From Rhodothermales bacterium (GTDB lineage Bacteria; Bacteroidota; Rhodothermia; Rhodothermales; Bin80), in contig OX638318.1 in the NCBI GenBank assembly GCA_951812585.1, forward strand, positions 2,354,380 to 2,418,379: 64,000 bases of DNA. The letters run 5' to 3'. Below the pieces are notes generated by a model. That model was not told the origin of the DNA. It did not search any database and saw only the letters and a program-made list of their open reading frames with translations. This document shows, piece by piece, positions 35,982 through 45,868 of this stretch (position 1 is the first letter of the stretch; each line of letters opens with the position of its first letter). The position numbers and the translations under genes were made by a program.

Positions 35982-36942
35982 TGGAGCATCCAATTCAGTC
36001 ACACAGCATCGAGATCATTAGATCGAGGTCATTAGAGGGAGCGGGCATGGTCCCTGCACACGAACTGTACACGGTCGAATGTACGCGGCGTATGTACACG
36101 GCGCAAAAGCCTAGCATCACTGTAACCAGGAAAGCACGCAAGTTGATTTTGCATGAAAGCCGTTTGTGCGTGTAGGAGGCGATTTTCACGCAGTTTTGGC
36201 CGCACCTTTCACGGTGCGACCGTGCCTGGCGCGGCCATGCTCCCTGCGATCCTGCTGTTGCGCACGCATTGACCCGCAAGTCGGGACGCACACGCGGGCT
36301 TTTACCCGAGCCGTCCGGCCGCAGGCCATGCCGCGCAGACGTAGCCCGGCACCCGGCAGATTGGTCCACGGGCAGTCCATACGCGCGAGCACACAATTTC
36401 GAAGCACCGGGTCAGCATCACGCGCGCCTTTCAATCGCGCATGCCGTTTGCGTGATCGTCCGGTCAAGTAGTGGAAGGAGTAGATATTGCCTCTGTCAAG
36501 CCGTTTGTGGTTGAGCGTAGGTTGGGCAGCAGTAGGGCTGGACAGGCCGGTGCAGCCTACCGGCCCGCGGGCTGCTATGTAGCCTTTTAAGGGGCCGGCT
36601 TTAGTGGCTGCCAGCGTGCCAAAGTCTTATTGTGCGGCTTCGTGCGGCACCTTTTCGCCGCAGCGAGTTCAGAGGCCCGTTTCGCGGAGCGCGAAGTGAT
36701 TATGTCTGGACCTTGTTGTCCTTGGGTGGCTGGAAGCTGTGTTTTCGCCGCTATAATGGCCTCATGAATCTCGCTTTGTCCTCTATCGTGCTAGTCCATC
36801 CAGCGAATTCCGAGACATCGTACAAGGTCTTCCGGGCCAGTTTTTCGGTCGCGCATGCTGTGTCAAGGGCTTGTGCGCTACCGCTGAGCGGGGCCTATCT
36901 AAAGAGAATGACTATCTTTCCGCGGCATCAAACCCCGTCTAT
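35982..36942. other. 960-bp intergenic region between aspS and the peptide transporter
   Basis: This divergent spacer has no convincing gene; the short open frames are Arg/Pro-rich and unlike proteins. It contains a tandem 14-mer (ATCGAGATCATTAG then ATCGAGGTCATTAG, about 36008-36035), three TGTACRCGG motifs (36066-36101), a CGCACC/GGTGCG hairpin near 36204-36221 and a GCCGGT/ACCGGC hairpin near 36549-36567. It may hold promoters for aspS and the transporter and possibly an unannotated small RNA, but I cannot assign one. Confidence 0.4.
36066..36101. repeat. Three phased TGTACRCGG repeats upstream of aspS
   Basis: TGTACACGG (36066), TGTACGCGG (36080) and TGTACACGG (36093) are spaced 14 and 13 bp apart, slightly more than one helical turn. 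Such an array upstream of a gene could be a multi-site operator. It lies about 85-120 bp before the aspS start. Confidence 0.5.
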
Positions 36943-38457
36943 ATGAATAGCCATCAAAGCGTAAAGACCGCCCCGGAAGCGACCTGGTTTGGACATCCGC
37001 GTGGTTTGGGCACGCTGTTCTTCACAGAGATGTGGGAGCGGTTCAGCTACTATGGCATGCGCGCGCTCCTGGTGCTCTTCATGACGACGGAGACGATGGG
37101 TCGGAACCCAGGTCTGGAGTTCGATACTGTGACCGCCACCGCCGTTTATGGGCTGTACACCTTCTTCGTATATGTGCTGGCCCTGCCCGGTGGATGGGTC
37201 GCAGACAACCTTTGGGGACAGCGCAAAGCGGTCTTTGTCGGCGGCTGCATCATCGCACTGGGGCATTTCACCATGGCGGGGCCGATGGTCGGACTACCCG
37301 ATCACCTGTGCTTTTTCCTCGGACTCTTTTTCATCATCGTGGGCACGGGACTCTTGAAGCCGAACGTCAGCACGATGGTCGGCGACCTGTACCCGGAAGG
37401 CGGCGCGCGGCGCGATGCCGGGTTCTCGGTCTTCTACACCGGCATCAACCTGGGCGCTTTCCTGGGGCCGATCATTGCCGGGTCGATTGGGGAATCCTAC
37501 AACTGGCACTGGGGCTTCTCCATGGCCGGCATTGGCATGGTGCTAGGCCTGGTGCAGTATCGACTGGGGGCCAAGCACCTCGGCGATGCCGGCATCCTGC
37601 GCAATGCGCCGCCAGCCGACGAGCTCAGGAAAAAGTCCCGCGCTACGTACCTGGTAACAGCAGCTGCACTAGTCGTGCTGGCCGCAGCGGGATGGCTGCT
37701 GCTGTCCCGGATGGGGCTGGAGCTGAGCCGCGTGGCGGAGCTGGTCGGATATACAGTGATCGGTGTAGCCGTACTGTACTTCGTTTACCTCTTGGTTATG
37801 ACAGACCATTCGCGCCTGGAAAAGCGGCGCCTGGGCGTCATCTTCTGGCTGTTCATCCTGTCGGCCATCTTCTGGTCGGGCTTTGAGCAGGCTGGTTCGT
37901 CGCTGAACCTCTTTGCCCGCGACTTCACTAATCGCAACATACTCGGCTGGCTGGTTCCGGCCAGCGCGCTCCAGTCCATCAACTCCACCTTTATCATTCT
38001 CCTGGCGCCGCTGTTCGGGTCGCTTTGGGTGTTTTTGGCCAGGATCAAGCGCAATCCATCGATCCCGGTAAAGTTTGGATTGGGACTCCTGGGGCTTGCA
38101 GCAGGATTCTTTGTCATCGCGTGGGGTGCCAGCCATGCTAGTGCCGACAACCTGGTTTCGCCTGCGTGGCTGGTGGTGATGTACTTCCTGCATACGGTGG
38201 GAGAGCTTTGTCTAAGTCCGGTCGGACTCTCTTCCGTCACCAAGTTGGCCCCGCCTTCGCGCGTCGGGCAGATGATGGGCGTCTGGTTCATCGGCACGGC
38301 CCTCGGCAATCTCTTCGCCGGCCTTGTGGCCGGTCAACTGGAAGACCTGGCGCCGGATGCTGTCTTCGGCAATGTCGCCATGATTATCGGCGCCGCCGGC
38401 CTTGTGGCCCTCGTGGCCTTTAAGCCTATCAAGAAGCTGATGGGCGATGTGGACTAG
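36943..38457 (+). CDS. POT-family proton-coupled peptide transporter
   Basis: A 504-residue inner-membrane transporter with about 14 hydrophobic helices. TLFFTEMWERFSYYGMRALL carries the ExxERFxYYG proton-coupling motif of the POT/PTR (DtpT-like) family, and GGWVADNLWGQRKAVFVGG is the MFS loop 2-3 signature. NLGAFLGPIIAGSIGE and GYTVIGVAVLYF follow. It imports di- and tripeptides with protons. ATG at 36943 gives the normal short cytoplasmic N terminus; the frame is open back to 36871. Confidence 0.92.
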   Translation: MNSHQSVKTAPEATWFGHPRGLGTLFFTEMWERFSYYGMRALLVLFMTTETMGRNPGLEFDTVTATAVYGLYTFFVYVLALPGGWVADNLWGQRKAVFVGGCIIALGHFTMAGPMVGLPDHLCFFLGLFFIIVGTGLLKPNVSTMVGDLYPEGGARRDAGFSVFYTGINLGAFLGPIIAGSIGESYNWHWGFSMAGIGMVLGLVQYRLGAKHLGDAGILRNAPPADELRKKSRATYLVTAAALVVLAAAGWLLLSRMGLELSRVAELVGYTVIGVAVLYFVYLLVMTDHSRLEKRRLGVIFWLFILSAIFWSGFEQAGSSLNLFARDFTNRNILGWLVPASALQSINSTFIILLAPLFGSLWVFLARIKRNPSIPVKFGLGLLGLAAGFFVIAWGASHASADNLVSPAWLVVMYFLHTVGELCLSPVGLSSVTKLAPPSRVGQMMGVWFIGTALGNLFAGLVAGQLEDLAPDAVFGNVAMIIGAAGLVALVAFKPIKKLMGDVD

Positions 38458-39602
38458 GCCCTGCGGCTCTGCGCGAAGCAGACAGCTTGCACGAGGCCGT
38501 CAACCATGGCATCAAGGCTAAGATGCTGCTGCGCAAAAGCCAGTGCACTGTTGGCGAACCGCGCGTGCTCCTGCCAAACTTGTTCAACAGCATCGGCAAG
38601 CGCTGCAGGATCGCCATAGGGTGTCAGCAACCCGTTCCGGCCGGGCCGGAGGTACGCAATCTCAGGGCTGTGGTAGCGGATGTGCGGATGCGGAGACGCT
38701 TGCGACACTACAGGAAGCCCCAAGGCGAAGGCGTGGTTGATCGCAAGGCCCAGGTATCCGGGATTAAGCAGCACATCGGCAGCATACAGGTAGGGCGCGG
38801 ACGCGCTCCAGGAGGTCAAGGCCCCCAGGAGCCGCACGCCTCCCAGCCTCGCGCCCTGCGCTTCCAGGGCGGCGCGCTCAGGCCCGTCCCCGATAATCAG
38901 GAGCTCTGCACCCGGATGACGCTGACGCAAGAGCGCAAAGGCCGCCATCAGCGGCGCGGTCCCCTTGGGCTTGATGAGCCGCCCCAGAAACGCAGCAACC
39001 GGTGCATCCGGCGACAACCCTAGGCGCCGGCGCACCGCCCGCCGGCCCTCGTGTGCCAGTTGCTTGTGCAAGGCAAGCAGCGCACCCGTATCCAACGTGT
39101 TCGGCGCAACGAATATGCGCGCCGCATCCACATGCGGCCGCAAGAGGTCTGCTACAGGTTCCGTATAGCAGATGCACGCGTCCACATGCTGCGCTAGCGC
39201 CAGCCTGTACCGCGTCATTGGGGAGCGCACCGAAAAGGGGCGCCGGTTCGACGAAAAGTGCCCCCAGATGAGGCGCGCGGCACCCGCCAGGCGTGCGCGG
39301 CGCAATAGAAGCGGCAGTGTGACCGACCGCACGGACTCTTCCACGATCACCGCGGATGGATGGGGGTGCTGCTTGAAGAGACGCCCGAAGGGCTGAAGGT
39401 GAAGCCGTTCGCCTCCAATCCACACGTTGCGCATTGGAAACTCCTGGTAGCCGCGGGCCTCGCTGCCGGCCAGCGAGGCCAAGGCGCGCGGGGGCGTGCC
39501 TGCACATACGATGAGTTGGCCCCCGAGTCGCGCATTGAGGCGGGTCAGGGCCGCCTCGCGATAATGCGGTACCATGCGTGTCACGTAGAGCACCGCGCTC
39601 AT
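38454..39602 (-). CDS. Glycosyltransferase, family GT4-like
   Basis: A 382-residue retaining glycosyltransferase with a GT-B fold. FLGRLIKPKGTAPLMAAFALL and LLIIGDGPERAALE form the C-terminal donor-binding half, and the ADVLLNPGYLGLAINHAFALGLPVV block carries the E/x7/E-like region in altered form (the usual EPxGLxxxE is replaced by NPGYLGLAI). It is the last gene of the minus-strand polysaccharide operon, overlapping the upstream glycosyltransferase by 4 bp (ATGA at 39599-39602). Its stop overlaps the convergent transporter stop. Confidence 0.85.
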   Translation of the reverse strand: MSAVLYVTRMVPHYREAALTRLNARLGGQLIVCAGTPPRALASLAGSEARGYQEFPMRNVWIGGERLHLQPFGRLFKQHPHPSAVIVEESVRSVTLPLLLRRARLAGAARLIWGHFSSNRRPFSVRSPMTRYRLALAQHVDACICYTEPVADLLRPHVDAARIFVAPNTLDTGALLALHKQLAHEGRRAVRRRLGLSPDAPVAAFLGRLIKPKGTAPLMAAFALLRQRHPGAELLIIGDGPERAALEAQGARLGGVRLLGALTSWSASAPYLYAADVLLNPGYLGLAINHAFALGLPVVSQASPHPHIRYHSPEIAYLRPGRNGLLTPYGDPAALADAVEQVWQEHARFANSALAFAQQHLSLDAMVDGLVQAVCFAQSRRA

Positions 39603-40774
39603 GACGTTACCTCGTCCAACACGGCCCCAAAGCGGGCTGCGATTCGGTCTATGTCGAAGGCTTCTGCTGCGAAGGTTCGCGCCGCGGCGCCCATGCGGGT
39701 CCGCGTGCGGGGGTCTTTAAGCAGCGCCAAAGCAGCGGCGCAAAAGGCGTCCGGATCCGTGGGAGGAGTCACCATGCCTGCGCCGGCTCGAAGGACCATG
39801 CGCGCAGCCAGGTTCGCGGCGGGCACCGCCAAGAGTAGGGGCTTGCCCGCTGCGAGGTATGTCAGCACTTTGGATGGGACTGAAAATACGCTGGCCGCTT
39901 CCTCCAGTACGGCAACCAGCACAGTGGCGGCCGCATAGAGGGCCGGCAGATCGTCCAGTGGCTGGTACGGCAAGATGCGCAGCGCTGGCAGCGCGTGCCG
40001 CTGTTTCTGCTCCAGAAGCCACTGCGCCCCCAGACCCTGAGAGATTACAACCACTTGCGCGCGGCCTTCCACCGCTTTTGCCAGCCGAAGCAGCAGTGCA
40101 GGGTTGTGCTTCATGCTGAGCGTACCCGTGTACAGCAGGCACGGGCTTGCCATGAGCGTTTCGGCCAGTGGTACATGCCTGGATGGGCTTATGTGAGTCA
40201 CATCAGCCCAGTTCTCTATCACATGGATACGGCGCGGATCCACACCCAGGCGCAAGATGTGGTCTACAAAGTCACGGGAAATAGCAATGATGGCATCGCT
40301 TCTGCGCAGCATCCCACGCTCCAGCCATTGAAAATACCGACCCACACAAGCACCGAACAGGCCCAGCTTCTTCCCAAGAATCCGGTAGATGGCCTCCCCG
40401 ATAAGGTCCTGCAGCCAGTACACCACGGGAATCCGCATCCGGCGGCATGCCTTCATCAGCCGGTGCTGCGCGCTGAGTGGCGTGTTGCCTGATAGCACCA
40501 CGTCCGGTCGCACGGCCTTGCATGCGTGGGCAATGTGCTCTCCGTATTCCCGTTCCTGTCGCCAGCGCGTAAGGAAGCTGTACTTGTCCAGCGGCTTGCG
40601 CAGCTTCAGCGCAATGACCTGGAGGTCCTCCGCAGCCGCGCCGTCGAGGCCGGGCGGCGTAGTCTGGTGCGATGCGCAATAGGCGTGGAATACGGCATGG
40701 CCCCGCTTCGCGAGCACGCGGCTTAGCTGAAGCGCAAAGGCATAGCCGCCAAAGTCGTGCACCAGTATGCGCAT
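39599..40774 (-). CDS. Glycosyltransferase, family GT4/WbuB-like
   Basis: A 391-residue GT-B glycosyltransferase. The N-terminal MRILVHDFGGYAFALQLSRVL is the acceptor-side Rossmann start, and PCLLYTGTLSMKHNPALLLRLA plus FSVPSKVLTYLAAGKPLL is the donor-side signature of WbuB-like enzymes that act on N-acetylated sugars in O-antigen synthesis. The exact sugar is unknown. It is coupled to the downstream glycosyltransferase by an ATGA overlap and abuts the upstream one. Confidence 0.87.
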   Translation of the reverse strand: MRILVHDFGGYAFALQLSRVLAKRGHAVFHAYCASHQTTPPGLDGAAAEDLQVIALKLRKPLDKYSFLTRWRQEREYGEHIAHACKAVRPDVVLSGNTPLSAQHRLMKACRRMRIPVVYWLQDLIGEAIYRILGKKLGLFGACVGRYFQWLERGMLRRSDAIIAISRDFVDHILRLGVDPRRIHVIENWADVTHISPSRHVPLAETLMASPCLLYTGTLSMKHNPALLLRLAKAVEGRAQVVVISQGLGAQWLLEQKQRHALPALRILPYQPLDDLPALYAAATVLVAVLEEAASVFSVPSKVLTYLAAGKPLLLAVPAANLAARMVLRAGAGMVTPPTDPDAFCAAALALLKDPRTRTRMGAAARTFAAEAFDIDRIAARFGAVLDEVTS

Positions 40775-42025
40775 CTACCGCCCCGTGTCTAGCCTGTCCC
40801 GGTCGTGCTCCATGGAACCATGTCTGAGCAAGGCACCGAAGATGGTGCGGCAGAACTGATCGGCGGTGTTCGCCATCCCGAATGCTGCAGTGGTGCCTTT
40901 ATCAAACGGAATTGGATTGCCGCTGAGCCACCGCGTCAGTCCGGCGGCAATTGCGGCGGGCTGCGTCGAATCCACAGCGAGGCCGAGCTGGTGCCTTACA
41001 ATATGAGTGCCTACCAGGCCGTAGTCGGATCCAAGCACGGGTACACCGGCCTGGGCGGCGCGAATGAGCACGCCGCTGGATCCTACGTGACGCTGGTACG
41101 GAGCCAGAATGAGGTCCGCAGATTGAAAAAGTCTTGGAATCTCCTCCTCGCGAACAAAGCGTGGCTCATGTATGATCTGCACCGCGGTTGTGCTGCGGCT
41201 TGCCGCTATGCGGGACTGCATGGGCGCGCGCTCGCGCGGAACCGCCTGCCCGATGATGATAAGCGCCAACTGGTGCTGGTGCGCCGGAGAGAGCTGCGGC
41301 AGGGCTGCCAGCGTCTGATAGATGCCCTTGCGGGCGGCTAGGCTTCCAAAGAAGAGGGCAATCCGACGCCTTGGCTTCACGTCCCACGCGGTGCGCAATG
41401 CCGTGCGCAATGCGGTGCGGCCTGAGGCCATGCGATGCTGCGGCACGCCATCCGGAAGCGGAACAAGCTGCGCGTGCTTCGCGGACACATGCGGAATCAC
41501 ATGGGGATCCAGGCAGAAGAGCGTGGTAAAGTGCGGATTGCGCAGCGCCGCATGCAGCAGGTAGCGCTTGCGCACAGACACAAAGCGCTCTCCAGGCGTG
41601 CGCCGGCGCCGAGGCCGGTAATGGAACGTGGGACGAAAGTATATACCGGATAGGGCCACGGGATAGTTGAACCTGAGACCTGCAGCCAGCGACAGCTGCA
41701 GCTGATCAAAGTACATGGCTACCGCATGGGTCGGGCGAATCCGCTGTGCATACCGCTTGAGGAGCCGGCCATGGGCACGCGCGCTGCCCATAAATCCGCG
41801 CAGGGGATCAGGCTCCGTGATCGGTATACACTGCGTGCCGGCGGTTTCATGCTCTCTGGCGGCCTGCGACACGTCGGCGTGAAGCGCAAAAAAGTCCTTC
41901 CGCGCCACGACGCTGAGCCGTCCAGGCAGCTGGTGTGTTCCCCAGTACTCGATAAGCTGCCGCACGTACTGGCCGCGGTGTCCCCCGTGGTACAGGTCAA
42001 ACAGCATGACGTGCGGCGCGCCCAT
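40775..42025 (-). CDS. Glycosyltransferase, GT-B type
   Basis: A 416-residue protein from ATG at 42025 (MGAPHVMLFDLYHGGHRGQY). RRIALFFGSLAARKGIYQTL, then LALIIIGQAV and a C-terminal SADLILAPYQRHVGSSGVLIRA, fit a GT4-like donor domain. It shares one base with the stop of the flippase gene (TGATG). The frame continues to 42208 upstream inside the flippase but without family-like sequence. Role: transfer of one sugar in the repeat unit (inference). Confidence 0.82.
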   Translation of the reverse strand: MGAPHVMLFDLYHGGHRGQYVRQLIEYWGTHQLPGRLSVVARKDFFALHADVSQAAREHETAGTQCIPITEPDPLRGFMGSARAHGRLLKRYAQRIRPTHAVAMYFDQLQLSLAAGLRFNYPVALSGIYFRPTFHYRPRRRRTPGERFVSVRKRYLLHAALRNPHFTTLFCLDPHVIPHVSAKHAQLVPLPDGVPQHRMASGRTALRTALRTAWDVKPRRRIALFFGSLAARKGIYQTLAALPQLSPAHQHQLALIIIGQAVPRERAPMQSRIAASRSTTAVQIIHEPRFVREEEIPRLFQSADLILAPYQRHVGSSGVLIRAAQAGVPVLGSDYGLVGTHIVRHQLGLAVDSTQPAAIAAGLTRWLSGNPIPFDKGTTAAFGMANTADQFCRTIFGALLRHGSMEHDRDRLDTGR

Positions 42026-43527
42026 CAGGATCGACCCAGAAGCGCGGCTAGCCGCGCGGTGATTTCGCGTCGCGCCGGATGCTGCCAGGCGGGTACGGTC
42101 AGCGCAAGGCCGAGCACGAGCGGGGCGGCGATCGCAATCCAGAATGAGGGGCCGACGAGCGTTGACACCACCCAGAAGGCAGCCAATCCAACCAGCCCAA
42201 CGGCACACAGCCGCTTGCTGTGCGGATTCCTCACGAAGTCCACGCTGATGTTGTATTCCCGCTGGTATGCTGCGGTTGTGACGAAACTGCCCAGTACCAG
42301 CGCAAGCGTAAAGCCCACGATCACGCCGGTGCCGCCGAAAAACATGCCCAGCGCCCAGCCAAAGGCCCCGTTTAGCACCCCGATGGTGATGCGGCCCACA
42401 ACGTTCCAGCGAAGTGTGCCGATACCCATATATGCGAAGTAGGCGGGATTGGAAAGCAGGTTAAGAAACCATCCTATGCCAAGGATCACAGCGAAGGTGA
42501 CAAAGACGGGCTCGAACGCGTCAATCCAGAGCCACGACACCAGCGGCACGGCTGCAATCAGTACCGGAAGCAGCAGCAGCACAAGGAACAGGATCACCCT
42601 GAATGAGCGCACATAGACCTGATCAAGCACCGCGGGTTGCAGTTCCTTGAGCTCTGCAATCCTGGGCACGATAGACTGGTGCGCAGCGGTGATCAGTGCG
42701 CGCAGCTGAAACACCATCCGATTTGCAAACTCAAACCATGCAGCGGCAGAAAGGCCGCCAAAGCTTGACACGAACCACCGCGTCAGCGGCTCAAAAAGAA
42801 GCCAGAAGATCGCCATGACCTGAAAATTCACGCTGTACCCCAGGATTTCCCGGAGCACGGGCCACTGCCATCGGTGCGGCACCCGCGGCAGCGCGTGCAG
42901 AAGGCGACGCGCGGCCGGCCAGGAGGCCAAAAGCAGCAGCAGTGATTGCGCCAAGTGCGCCCAGGCCAAGCCCAAAAGGCCATGGCGTGGTACCAGCACC
43001 AGTGCCGTGGCGAGATAGGCCAGCGTTCCCCCGACCTGCAGCGCACTGCGCAGGTCGATGCGCTGTGCACCGTCCAGTGCGCCTAGGCTTACGCTGGCCA
43101 CCGATAGGGCCCAGAAGGATCCAAAGGCGTAGGGAAGCACACCAAGGGCGGTGGCAAGCATGGCAGGTGCCGCTTTCAGCTGCGGATGGATTGAGAGCGC
43201 CCACGTCGCGACAGGGTACAGGCTGCCGAGGACTATCAAGAGGAAGGCGGCCAAGGTCAGAAGCGCGGTTTGCACGACGTGCGCCGCTCGGACTGCGTCG
43301 CCTCTGGCCAGGTACTGGGATACGAACTTGACCACGCTGCTGCCCAAGCCCAGATTTGCCAGGTTGCTGATCGAGGCCGTGATCAGAACGATAGACCATA
43401 CGCCGAATGCTTCTGCGCCGATATGATCAAGGACATAGCGGTACAGGACAAGGAACGCCAGGCCGGTCGTAACAACCTGTGCGCTAGCCGCCAACGTGTT
43501 GATGGTCAGCTGCCGCTCGCGAATCAT
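42025..43527 (-). CDS. Polysaccharide flippase (Wzx/MOP superfamily)
   Basis: A 500-residue membrane protein with about 12-14 hydrophobic helices. RQLTINTLAASAQVVTTGLA at the start and GAEAFGVWSIVLITASISNLANLGLG are the Polysacc_synt signature of Wzx-type translocases, which flip undecaprenyl-linked repeat units to the periplasmic face. ATG at 43527 was chosen over GTG at 43545. It sits between the FkbM methyltransferase and glycosyltransferase genes of the operon. Confidence 0.88.
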   Translation of the reverse strand: MIRERQLTINTLAASAQVVTTGLAFLVLYRYVLDHIGAEAFGVWSIVLITASISNLANLGLGSSVVKFVSQYLARGDAVRAAHVVQTALLTLAAFLLIVLGSLYPVATWALSIHPQLKAAPAMLATALGVLPYAFGSFWALSVASVSLGALDGAQRIDLRSALQVGGTLAYLATALVLVPRHGLLGLAWAHLAQSLLLLLASWPAARRLLHALPRVPHRWQWPVLREILGYSVNFQVMAIFWLLFEPLTRWFVSSFGGLSAAAWFEFANRMVFQLRALITAAHQSIVPRIAELKELQPAVLDQVYVRSFRVILFLVLLLLPVLIAAVPLVSWLWIDAFEPVFVTFAVILGIGWFLNLLSNPAYFAYMGIGTLRWNVVGRITIGVLNGAFGWALGMFFGGTGVIVGFTLALVLGSFVTTAAYQREYNISVDFVRNPHSKRLCAVGLVGLAAFWVVSTLVGPSFWIAIAAPLVLGLALTVPAWQHPARREITARLAALLGRS

Positions 43528-43550
43528 GGCTTTTCCACCAAGCACTGCAG

Positions 43551-44270
43551 CTATGTGCCTGCGCGAAAGAACAACCCGTCGACCTGGAGCAGTTGTCCCG
43601 TATCGGGGTCGTCAATGACTGGCTGGACCGACATGAGGGTGTAGCCGCGCGCCAGAAGGTAGGCGACCAGGTCCATGAATGGCGGCTCATCGTCGTACAG
43701 GGGCACGAGCGACAGCTCGACCTGTACGCCCGCAATTTGAGGCAGCGATGCCTCAGCCCCAGCGAGGATGCGCTGTTCGTAGCCCTGCGTGTCGATCTTC
43801 AGGACGGTGCGCGCACCATCATGGTGGTACTGTGCGAACACGGTATCCAGGCGTTCAACTGCGACCGTTTCCGTGCCTGCATACGCCGCGCCGGGATATG
43901 CGCGCGTGTGGCGGGGGCGAATGCGCAGCAGGGAGCTGCTTTCGCGATTGTGCGACAGGTTGAGTGTGGCCTGACCGGGGACATCGCCGAGTGCTACCGG
44001 TACGACGTCCCACTGGGCGTCCCTGGCCGCCCGGGCCTGCAGCACCCGAAGGCACGCGGAAGAGGGCTCAAAAGACACGATGCGCCCCTGATAGCCCGTA
44101 CCGCGCAGCTCCAACCCGTAGCCACCCGTGCTGGCGCCGACATCCAGCACGAGATCGATCCGGTGATGGCGGAAAAGCTTGATGCGCCGCGCCACGGAGG
44201 AGCTGCGGGGGTTGAAGCGGATCACATCGAAGCCGCTTCGCTGCGCTAGCCGCTTGAGCAAACGTTTCAT
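43551..44270 (-). CDS. FkbM-family SAM methyltransferase
   Basis: A 239-residue methyltransferase. LVLDVGASTGGYGLELRGTG is the SAM-binding motif I, RIVSFEPSSACLRVLQ is motif II, and TVLKIDTQGYEQRILAGAE is the FkbM-specific KID(T/V)QGxE block. In polysaccharide clusters, such enzymes O-methylate sugar residues, which may cap or decorate the repeat. The start overlaps the Wzy stop as ATGA (44267-44270). Confidence 0.9.
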   Translation of the reverse strand: MKRLLKRLAQRSGFDVIRFNPRSSSVARRIKLFRHHRIDLVLDVGASTGGYGLELRGTGYQGRIVSFEPSSACLRVLQARAARDAQWDVVPVALGDVPGQATLNLSHNRESSSLLRIRPRHTRAYPGAAYAGTETVAVERLDTVFAQYHHDGARTVLKIDTQGYEQRILAGAEASLPQIAGVQVELSLVPLYDDEPPFMDLVAYLLARGYTLMSVQPVIDDPDTGQLLQVDGLFFRAGT

Positions 44271-45718
44271 ACAGCCCGGGTGGATGCCTCCAGCCGATCC
44301 CTTTGGCTGCGCAGGTGGGCGCCACCCGCCAAGCCTGCTGCGACGCTGAACGTGAAGAGGGAGTCTTTCAGAAAGAACGGGTTGGAGGTGACCGTCGACA
44401 GCACAAACCCGACGAGCGTTACAGCCGCCGCAAGGCCGCACAGGCGCGTCCAGTGCGCACTCGACGGCGCTCGAAAGGCTGCAATGCCGCGCCACAGCGT
44501 GCTGCCCCAGAAGAAGAGCACAATACCTAGTCCCCAGATGCCAAACTTGTACCAGAGGCCCACATATCCGTTATGTACCAGCGCGTCGAAGTCCGTAAGC
44601 TGGTGGGCGATGTCATAGAAATAGTACGGCACCCCCATGCCGTATCCCAGGATCGGATTGGCCTTTACCAGCTCCATCACCGTCGCTGCCTCGCGGAACC
44701 GGTTTACCAGCGACAGGTCGGCGGTGGTTGCCGTGCCGATGGAAAGAATGCGCTCTACCAGACCACCCACGAGGATGTCCATGTATGCGCCGACCATCAG
44801 GTAGCCAATGGCGATCATGGTGACCAGGCCTGCGCCGCTGTAGAGCAGGATTCGGCCACGGCGACGATGGTCTGCCAGGAAGAACAACGCTGCCGCACCC
44901 AGGGCAAAAGCCATCCAGTATCCGCGACTCTGCGTCAGGATCAGGCCGCCGAAGCATAAGAAGAAGCAGGCCACCGCGCCGATGAACGACCGCCATCCTT
45001 TGGCATAGACCACCAGGACAAAAGCGAACAGCGAGCTCGCCATGAGCAGGTTGTCATTGGTCACCACGCGACCCGTTTCTATTTGCCAGGCCTGAGTCAC
45101 CCGGCCCAGCATCTGCTGGTACTCGAAGAAGTTGCGGAGCGCCACCAGCACGCCCACCGATACGACGATCAGCACCAGGGCTCGCGGCGCCCATCGGTAG
45201 CGCGCGGCAAGCTCCTTGATGGGGAAATAGAGTGCCAGGAGCGACAACGAAAAGAGCTCGCTGATGGCACCGACCAGACGCCCGTTGAAGAGCACCGTGA
45301 GCATCATCGTGCAAGGCAAGAGCACCAGGAAGAGGAGTAGCGCCTGGTCTGTTCGCGTCCGTAGAAATGGTTCGCGCCGGACCACTATGCGGTCCAGGTA
45401 CCAGAGCGCCAGCACCGAGTACAGGTACAGGGCGTACACAATCTCGCGCAGCTGAAACCCCGCCTCATTGTTGGCGACCACGACAAAGCCGACCAGCACC
45501 ACAAAGAGGTTCAGCGTGGGGTGGCGGAAGAGCCAGATCGCGGCCAGGATAGCCAGGAGCACACCCGGCAGGCCGATAGCCACGGACCAGGATCCGAGCC
45601 GAGCGACCGCGAAGGTGATGATCAGCCCTGCGATCAGCATAGCCCATATCGCTGCGCGCCCCCACAACCAGAGGGACCGGGCGCTAGGCAAAGTTATTGC
45701 GGCAGGCTGGGCCTTCAT
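44267..45718 (-). CDS. O-antigen polymerase/ligase-like membrane protein (Wzy/WaaL)
   Basis: A 483-residue polytopic protein with about 12 helices. The large loop and following GGLILTQSRGYWMAFALGA, then NPILGYGMGVPYYFYD and HNGYVGLWYKFGIWGLG, is the Wzy_C/O-antigen ligase signature. It would polymerise or ligate the repeat units exported by the flippase. The start is set at ATG 45718; a GTG lies two codons upstream. It is part of the minus-strand operon. Confidence 0.88.
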   Translation of the reverse strand: MKAQPAAITLPSARSLWLWGRAAIWAMLIAGLIITFAVARLGSWSVAIGLPGVLLAILAAIWLFRHPTLNLFVVLVGFVVVANNEAGFQLREIVYALYLYSVLALWYLDRIVVRREPFLRTRTDQALLLFLVLLPCTMMLTVLFNGRLVGAISELFSLSLLALYFPIKELAARYRWAPRALVLIVVSVGVLVALRNFFEYQQMLGRVTQAWQIETGRVVTNDNLLMASSLFAFVLVVYAKGWRSFIGAVACFFLCFGGLILTQSRGYWMAFALGAAALFFLADHRRRGRILLYSGAGLVTMIAIGYLMVGAYMDILVGGLVERILSIGTATTADLSLVNRFREAATVMELVKANPILGYGMGVPYYFYDIAHQLTDFDALVHNGYVGLWYKFGIWGLGIVLFFWGSTLWRGIAAFRAPSSAHWTRLCGLAAAVTLVGFVLSTVTSNPFFLKDSLFTFSVAAGLAGGAHLRSQRDRLEASTRAV

Positions 45719-45868
45719 GGGCACGGTGCTCCGGCCCGCATAAGGGACGAAGTGCTGCGGTGCTTGCTGATGTCTGCTGCACAGCCATACGCTGCGCTTT
45801 GCGCGGCGCCGTGCGGATCGGGTCTAAGGGTGTTCGACGCGCCACGCATGGACGGTGGCGCGTGCATA

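Noticed and set aside
36632-36946. 104-aa plus frame upstream of the peptide transporter
   Set aside because: It overlaps the transporter start in another frame, has no ribosome site, and has no recognisable domain.
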